From a bacterium (lineage in GTDB: Bacteria; Hinthialibacterota; Hinthialibacteria; OLB16), in contig JAJVIK010000001.1 of NCBI GenBank assembly GCA_022072055.1, positions 192,953 through 256,952 on the forward strand: a stretch of DNA of 64,000 nt. Direction: 5' to 3'. The position numbers and the translations under genes were made by a program. The notes below the pieces were generated by a model. The model had not been told where the DNA came from. It did not search any database and worked only from the letters and a program-made list of their open reading frames with translations. Positions 61,308-64,000 of the stretch are shown here, in pieces. The stretch's first letter is position 1; each line of letters starts with the position of its first letter.

Positions 61308-62285
61308 ATGAGAGAGATGAGAGCGATCCGTGTTCCGCGATTTGGAGGACCGGCGGTCTTGGAACTGGTCCATATTCCGGTCCAAGAGCCGGGACCGGGA
61401 GAGATCCGGGTGCGGGTCCGTGCCGCCGGGGTCAACTACGCCGACCTGATGCAGCGCGAGGGACTCTATCCCGGAGGCCCCACGCCCCCGTTTATCGCCG
61501 GATTCGAGGTGGCGGGCGAGATTGACTGCTTGGGGGCCGGAGTCACCCAGTGGAAGGTGGGGGACCGGGTGATGGCGCTCTGCTCCGGGGGGTACGCCGA
61601 GACCGTGATTCAAAACGCGAGGGCGGTGTTCCCGATTCCCGGAGGGTTGAGCTACCGCGAAGCCGCCGCGATCCCCTGCCAGTTTCTCACCGCCTACCAC
61701 GCCCTCATTACTCTCGGAGGGACCGCCCCCAGGATGACGGTCTTGATACAAGCCGCGGCAGGAGGACTCGGAACCCAGCTGGTTCAGATTGCCAAAATTC
61801 GCGGCGCGAGGGTCGTTGGGACTTGCGGCTCTGACGAAAAGTGCGCCTTTGCCGAGGGTCTCGGTTGCGATCACACGATCAATTACCGCGCACACGATTT
61901 TGAGGCGGAGGCGCGCGGGATCGTGGAGGGCGGGTTTGACCTGATCGTGGAATCGGTCGGAGGGCAAGTGTTTGACAAGAGCCTCAGGCTGCTTAAGCCA
62001 CGCGGACGCATGATTGTTCTTGGAGTCGCGAGCCGCGAACCACGCCCGATTCCCGCCCTCTTGCTCCTCAGGAACAACTGGACCGTTTCAGGGTTTCATC
62101 TGAACACATATCTCGCCGACCGCTCCGCGATGCGTGAGGCGCTGGACGCGCTTGCGGATTGGCTCGCCTCGGGGAAGCTCCGGATCATCCAGTCACACAC
62201 CTTTCCCCTGGCGGCGGCCGCGGAGGCGCACCAAGCCATTGCCGACCGACGCACGACCGGAAAAGTGGTGTTGGATGTAAGCTGA
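61308..62285 (+). CDS. NADPH:quinone-oxidoreductase-like MDR-family enzyme
   Basis: The 325-residue protein belongs to the medium-chain dehydrogenase/reductase family without zinc sites: V-R-V-R-A-A-G-V-N-Y-A-D-L, F-I-A-G-F-E-V-A-G-E-I, then the NADPH loop A-A-A-G-G-L-G-T. Close relatives are quinone oxidoreductases and zeta-crystallin. It has no signal. It is divergent from the aldo/keto-like gene across 64 bases and may share a promoter region with it. Substrate unknown. Confidence 0.93.
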   Translation: MREMRAIRVPRFGGPAVLELVHIPVQEPGPGEIRVRVRAAGVNYADLMQREGLYPGGPTPPFIAGFEVAGEIDCLGAGVTQWKVGDRVMALCSGGYAETVIQNARAVFPIPGGLSYREAAAIPCQFLTAYHALITLGGTAPRMTVLIQAAAGGLGTQLVQIAKIRGARVVGTCGSDEKCAFAEGLGCDHTINYRAHDFEAEARGIVEGGFDLIVESVGGQVFDKSLRLLKPRGRMIVLGVASREPRPIPALLLLRNNWTVSGFHLNTYLADRSAMREALDALADWLASGKLRIIQSHTFPLAAAAEAHQAIADRRTTGKVVLDVS

Positions 62286-62298
62286 GGCGCAGCCGAGG

Positions 62299-62511
62299 CT
62301 ACTTCAACACAATCACCACGGTCCGGCCCTTCTGCTCGAAGCGGATCTTATCCTCCCGCGCGAGCCAGCCAATGGCGCGCTGGACCTCAGCCTCCCCCAA
62401 GTTCTTGGCCTTCTTGAGGGCAGCCACAGTCAGCGACCCCTTGGCGCTGAGTTCTTTCCAAACCACCCCCGCATGCTGACCGATTTCCAGGACTGCCGGA
62501 TCGGAACTCAT
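62299..62511 (-). CDS. Small winged-helix protein (DUF2582 type)
   Basis: The 70-residue protein starts at ATG 62511 after GGGGGAAGG. The sequence L-T-V-A-A-L-K-K-A-K-N-L-G followed by A-I-G-W-L-A-R-E-D-K-I fits the DUF2582 winged helix-turn-helix family, short DNA-binding-like proteins found in Bacteroidetes, archaea and others. It is convergent with the quinone oxidoreductase (13-base gap). The target is unknown. Confidence 0.8.
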   Translation of the reverse strand: MSSDPAVLEIGQHAGVVWKELSAKGSLTVAALKKAKNLGEAEVQRAIGWLAREDKIRFEQKGRTVVIVLK

Positions 62512-62593
62512 AACCTTCCCCCTTTCAACTTGCCCCGGCGCGCTCCAGCCGGAAGGCGTGGGCGCCGGGGGGCTGCCAGATAGAACGTGAGGA

Positions 62594-62622
62594 ATTCTGT
62601 AAGCAGTCGGAGGCGGAGTCAA
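62594..62622 (-). promoter_or_regulatory. Promoter for the winged-helix gene
   Basis: On the minus strand TTGACT at 62622-62617 and CAGAAT at 62599-62594 are 17 bases apart. Transcription would start near 62587, giving a leader of about 75 bases before the ATG at 62511. Confidence 0.5.
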
Positions 62623-62782
62623 TTATGCCGGAACGGTTACAATCGCAGGCCCCCACCCCCAAACCAACAAATGAGCCAGGGCGACCCAAAAGGGGTTGAA
62701 ACTGAAGGCTTGATTCGGCTACAGTTACCTCAACTTTGTTCCGATAATTCCTGAAAGGCCGGACTCCACTTTGAGCGCAGCA

Positions 62783-63214
62783 ATGGAAGAAACACTGTAT
62801 CAAAAGAACTTGGATGATTTTCGCAAGGGGCTGGGTGGGACGCCCGTTCGCGCGTATGAGACCTACGGTCTCTCGTTGTTGTACAGCCTCTCCCCGGAAG
62901 AGATTGTCCGGGAGAAGTTCCGTCTCGGAGCGCGCCCCAAGGGCGCCGTGGATTACTATGATTTCGGAGTGCTCGCCAGCAGGGCGGGCCGTCATGAGGA
63001 AGCCGCCAAGTTGTATCAAAAGGCCGTGGAACTCGGGGGAGATTTCCCGGAACTTTTTTACAACCTGGGTCTCACTCACGAACATCTGAAGCAGAAGGCC
63101 AAGGCGGCCGATGCTTATCAGAGGTTTGTGGACCTGTCGAAGAAAGTCGAAAGCGACGAGGTTCGGAACGAGATCCGGGAGATTAAGGCCCACATCAAGA
63201 CATTGAGGGGCTGA
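62783..63214 (+). CDS. TPR-like protein
   Basis: The 143-residue protein starts at ATG 62783; a TTG at 62771 would add four residues. The middle (about 60-120) has two TPR-like repeats, the second reading F-Y-N-L-G-L-T-H-E-H-L. The N-terminus is helical, with R-A-Y-E-T-Y-G-L-S-L-L-Y. It has no signal or membrane segment. A GATAAT lies at 62743-62748 without a convincing -35. It is 22 bases before the amidase gene, so the two are probably co-transcribed. Function unknown. Confidence 0.75.
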   Translation: MEETLYQKNLDDFRKGLGGTPVRAYETYGLSLLYSLSPEEIVREKFRLGARPKGAVDYYDFGVLASRAGRHEEAAKLYQKAVELGGDFPELFYNLGLTHEHLKQKAKAADAYQRFVDLSKKVESDEVRNEIREIKAHIKTLRG

Positions 63215-63236
63215 ATTCGTCAGGGGGAGACGAAGC

Positions 63237-64000
63237 ATGATGGGGAGAATGAGCCGCCCGGGGGGAACGTGGCGCGCCGCGCTGGTTTTGTCGGCCTTGT
63301 GGGCGGCAGGCGCGGTGGCCGCGCCGGTGTACACAAAGATTGCCTACAACGCGGACCCTTCTTGGGACAAGGTCCGCATCTTCCTCGACTCCAAGTCCGA
63401 ACCCGGCTTCAAGCACGTGGAGTATTTGTCCAACCCGGCCAGGGTCCAGGTCGATCTGGAGGGGAGTCTGGATGGCGTCGATCTGGGGACCCTTCAGTGC
63501 GATGACTCTTTCCTGCGCTCAATCCGGGTGGAGAGCTTGGGGAGGAGCCGAGTTCGGGTGACCGCCTTGCTGGCCGCGCAGACACGCGGGGCCAAGGTGG
63601 ACTTCTATCGAAACACCACTCAACGCTTCACCCACATCGACATCGAGCGCCCCGCGAACTATCAGCAGCCGACCTGGACCGAAGCCGAGTTGCGGGACGC
63701 TCATCGCCGAGGAGTCCCCGTGGTGGTCATTGACGCCGGGCATGGCGGCTATGACAAAGGGGCCATTTCCAAACTGCGCTCCTCGCTTCATGAAAAGGAT
63801 GTGGTCCTGGATGTCAGCCGTCTGGTTGTCCGAAACCTCAGGAAGAACCGGAAGGTCTATCCGGTGATGACTCGGGGGGGGGACTGCTACCCGACCCTGG
63901 ATGAGAGAGTGGATCTGGTCGGCTCCTCCGGGGCCGGACTCCTGGTCTCGATCCATGCCGATTCGGCCCCGGGGAATCGTTCGGCGAGCGGATTCGCGGC
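63237..64000 (+). CDS. N-acetylmuramoyl-L-alanine amidase (AMIN + Amidase_3), C-terminus cut by window edge
   Basis: The frame from ATG 63237 is open to the right edge and gives 254 residues. A signal peptide is cleaved near A-V-A-A (residue 29). An AMIN-like beta domain follows at about 30-140. The Amidase_3 catalytic domain starts at about 158 with V-I-D-A-G-H-G-G, whose His binds zinc. Glu in L-H-E-K-D and His in S-I-H-A-D are the next ligands. It cleaves the lactoyl-peptide bond of peptidoglycan in the periplasm, as AmiA/B/C do in cell separation. The last helices and any further domains are missing because of the edge. It follows the TPR gene. Confidence 0.95.
   Translation, partial: MMGRMSRPGGTWRAALVLSALWAAGAVAAPVYTKIAYNADPSWDKVRIFLDSKSEPGFKHVEYLSNPARVQVDLEGSLDGVDLGTLQCDDSFLRSIRVESLGRSRVRVTALLAAQTRGAKVDFYRNTTQRFTHIDIERPANYQQPTWTEAELRDAHRRGVPVVVIDAGHGGYDKGAISKLRSSLHEKDVVLDVSRLVVRNLRKNRKVYPVMTRGGDCYPTLDERVDLVGSSGAGLLVSIHADSAPGNRSASGFA

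Noticed and set aside
1-64000. tRNA, rRNA, CRISPR, transposase or phage genes
   Set aside because: I found no clover-leaf-like sequence with a T-loop, no rRNA-like block, no regular repeat-spacer array and no transposase or phage protein among the coding regions.

Overview
This is a G+C-rich bacterial window with dense, mostly intact genes. I see no rRNA, tRNA, CRISPR array, insertion sequence or phage gene. The gene content resembles Planctomycetes or related candidate phyla such as Hydrogenedentes or Sumerlaeota. It includes a sulfatase, twin-arginine-exported Gfo/Idh/MocA proteins, a DUF1501 protein beside a PSCyt1/DUF1549/DUF1553 protein, three uroporphyrinogen-decarboxylase-like paralogues, a YdjY-like protein, and a secreted polysaccharide-lyase-like protein with a Thr/Pro linker. 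The taxonomic placement is inference from families, not from a marker gene.

Layout. 1-1782 (minus): a TPR protein and a sulfatase that runs off the left edge. 1958-9827 (plus): a tight run of Gfo/Idh oxidoreductase, HEAT protein, PHP phosphoesterase, GT-C membrane protein, MFS transporter and YdjY-like protein. 9907-12582: aceE (pyruvate dehydrogenase E1) behind a promoter that would give an almost leaderless message. 12586-17010 (minus): a 1474-residue heparinase-like exoprotein. 17315-20830: two divergent GT-C membrane proteins. 20827-23978: three URO-D-family proteins. 24067-35518 (minus): ispE, two NtrC-type regulators, a small coiled-coil protein, a 1993-residue GT39/DUF2298/NHL fusion and a class III aminotransferase. 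35596-36922 (plus): mobA and cmk. 36936-40819 (minus): an O-antigen-ligase-like protein and a DUF2723 protein. 41008-45948 (minus): three exported proteins, two of them bounded by clear intrinsic terminators, in a patch that begins with visibly AT-richer DNA. 46339-50278: an NsrR-like Rrf2 regulator, DUF1501 and PSCyt1/DUF1549/DUF1553. 50472-55824: a diacylglycerol-kinase-like protein, an alpha/beta hydrolase, a sugar ABC transporter (two permeases and a Tat lipoprotein, no ATPase) and a solitary HicA. 55821-59313 (minus): a REC-Hpt-REC protein, a second Gfo/Idh protein and a NupG-like transporter. 59389-64000: trxB, a degenerate aldo/keto reductase, a quinone oxidoreductase, a winged-helix protein, a TPR protein and an amidase that runs off the right edge.

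Together the genes suggest an organism that takes up and processes complex, perhaps sulfated, sugars and builds a glycosylated envelope. Five polytopic GT-C-type proteins and one ligase lie within about 35 kb, though not in one operon. The most unusual items are the 1993-residue triple fusion leading an apparent operon with two sigma-54 activators, the activator with GAFTSA in place of GAFTGA, the aldo/keto reductase without its catalytic tetrad, and the secreted twin-domain protein in the AT-richer patch. I did not find a convincing wholly new defence or mobile system.
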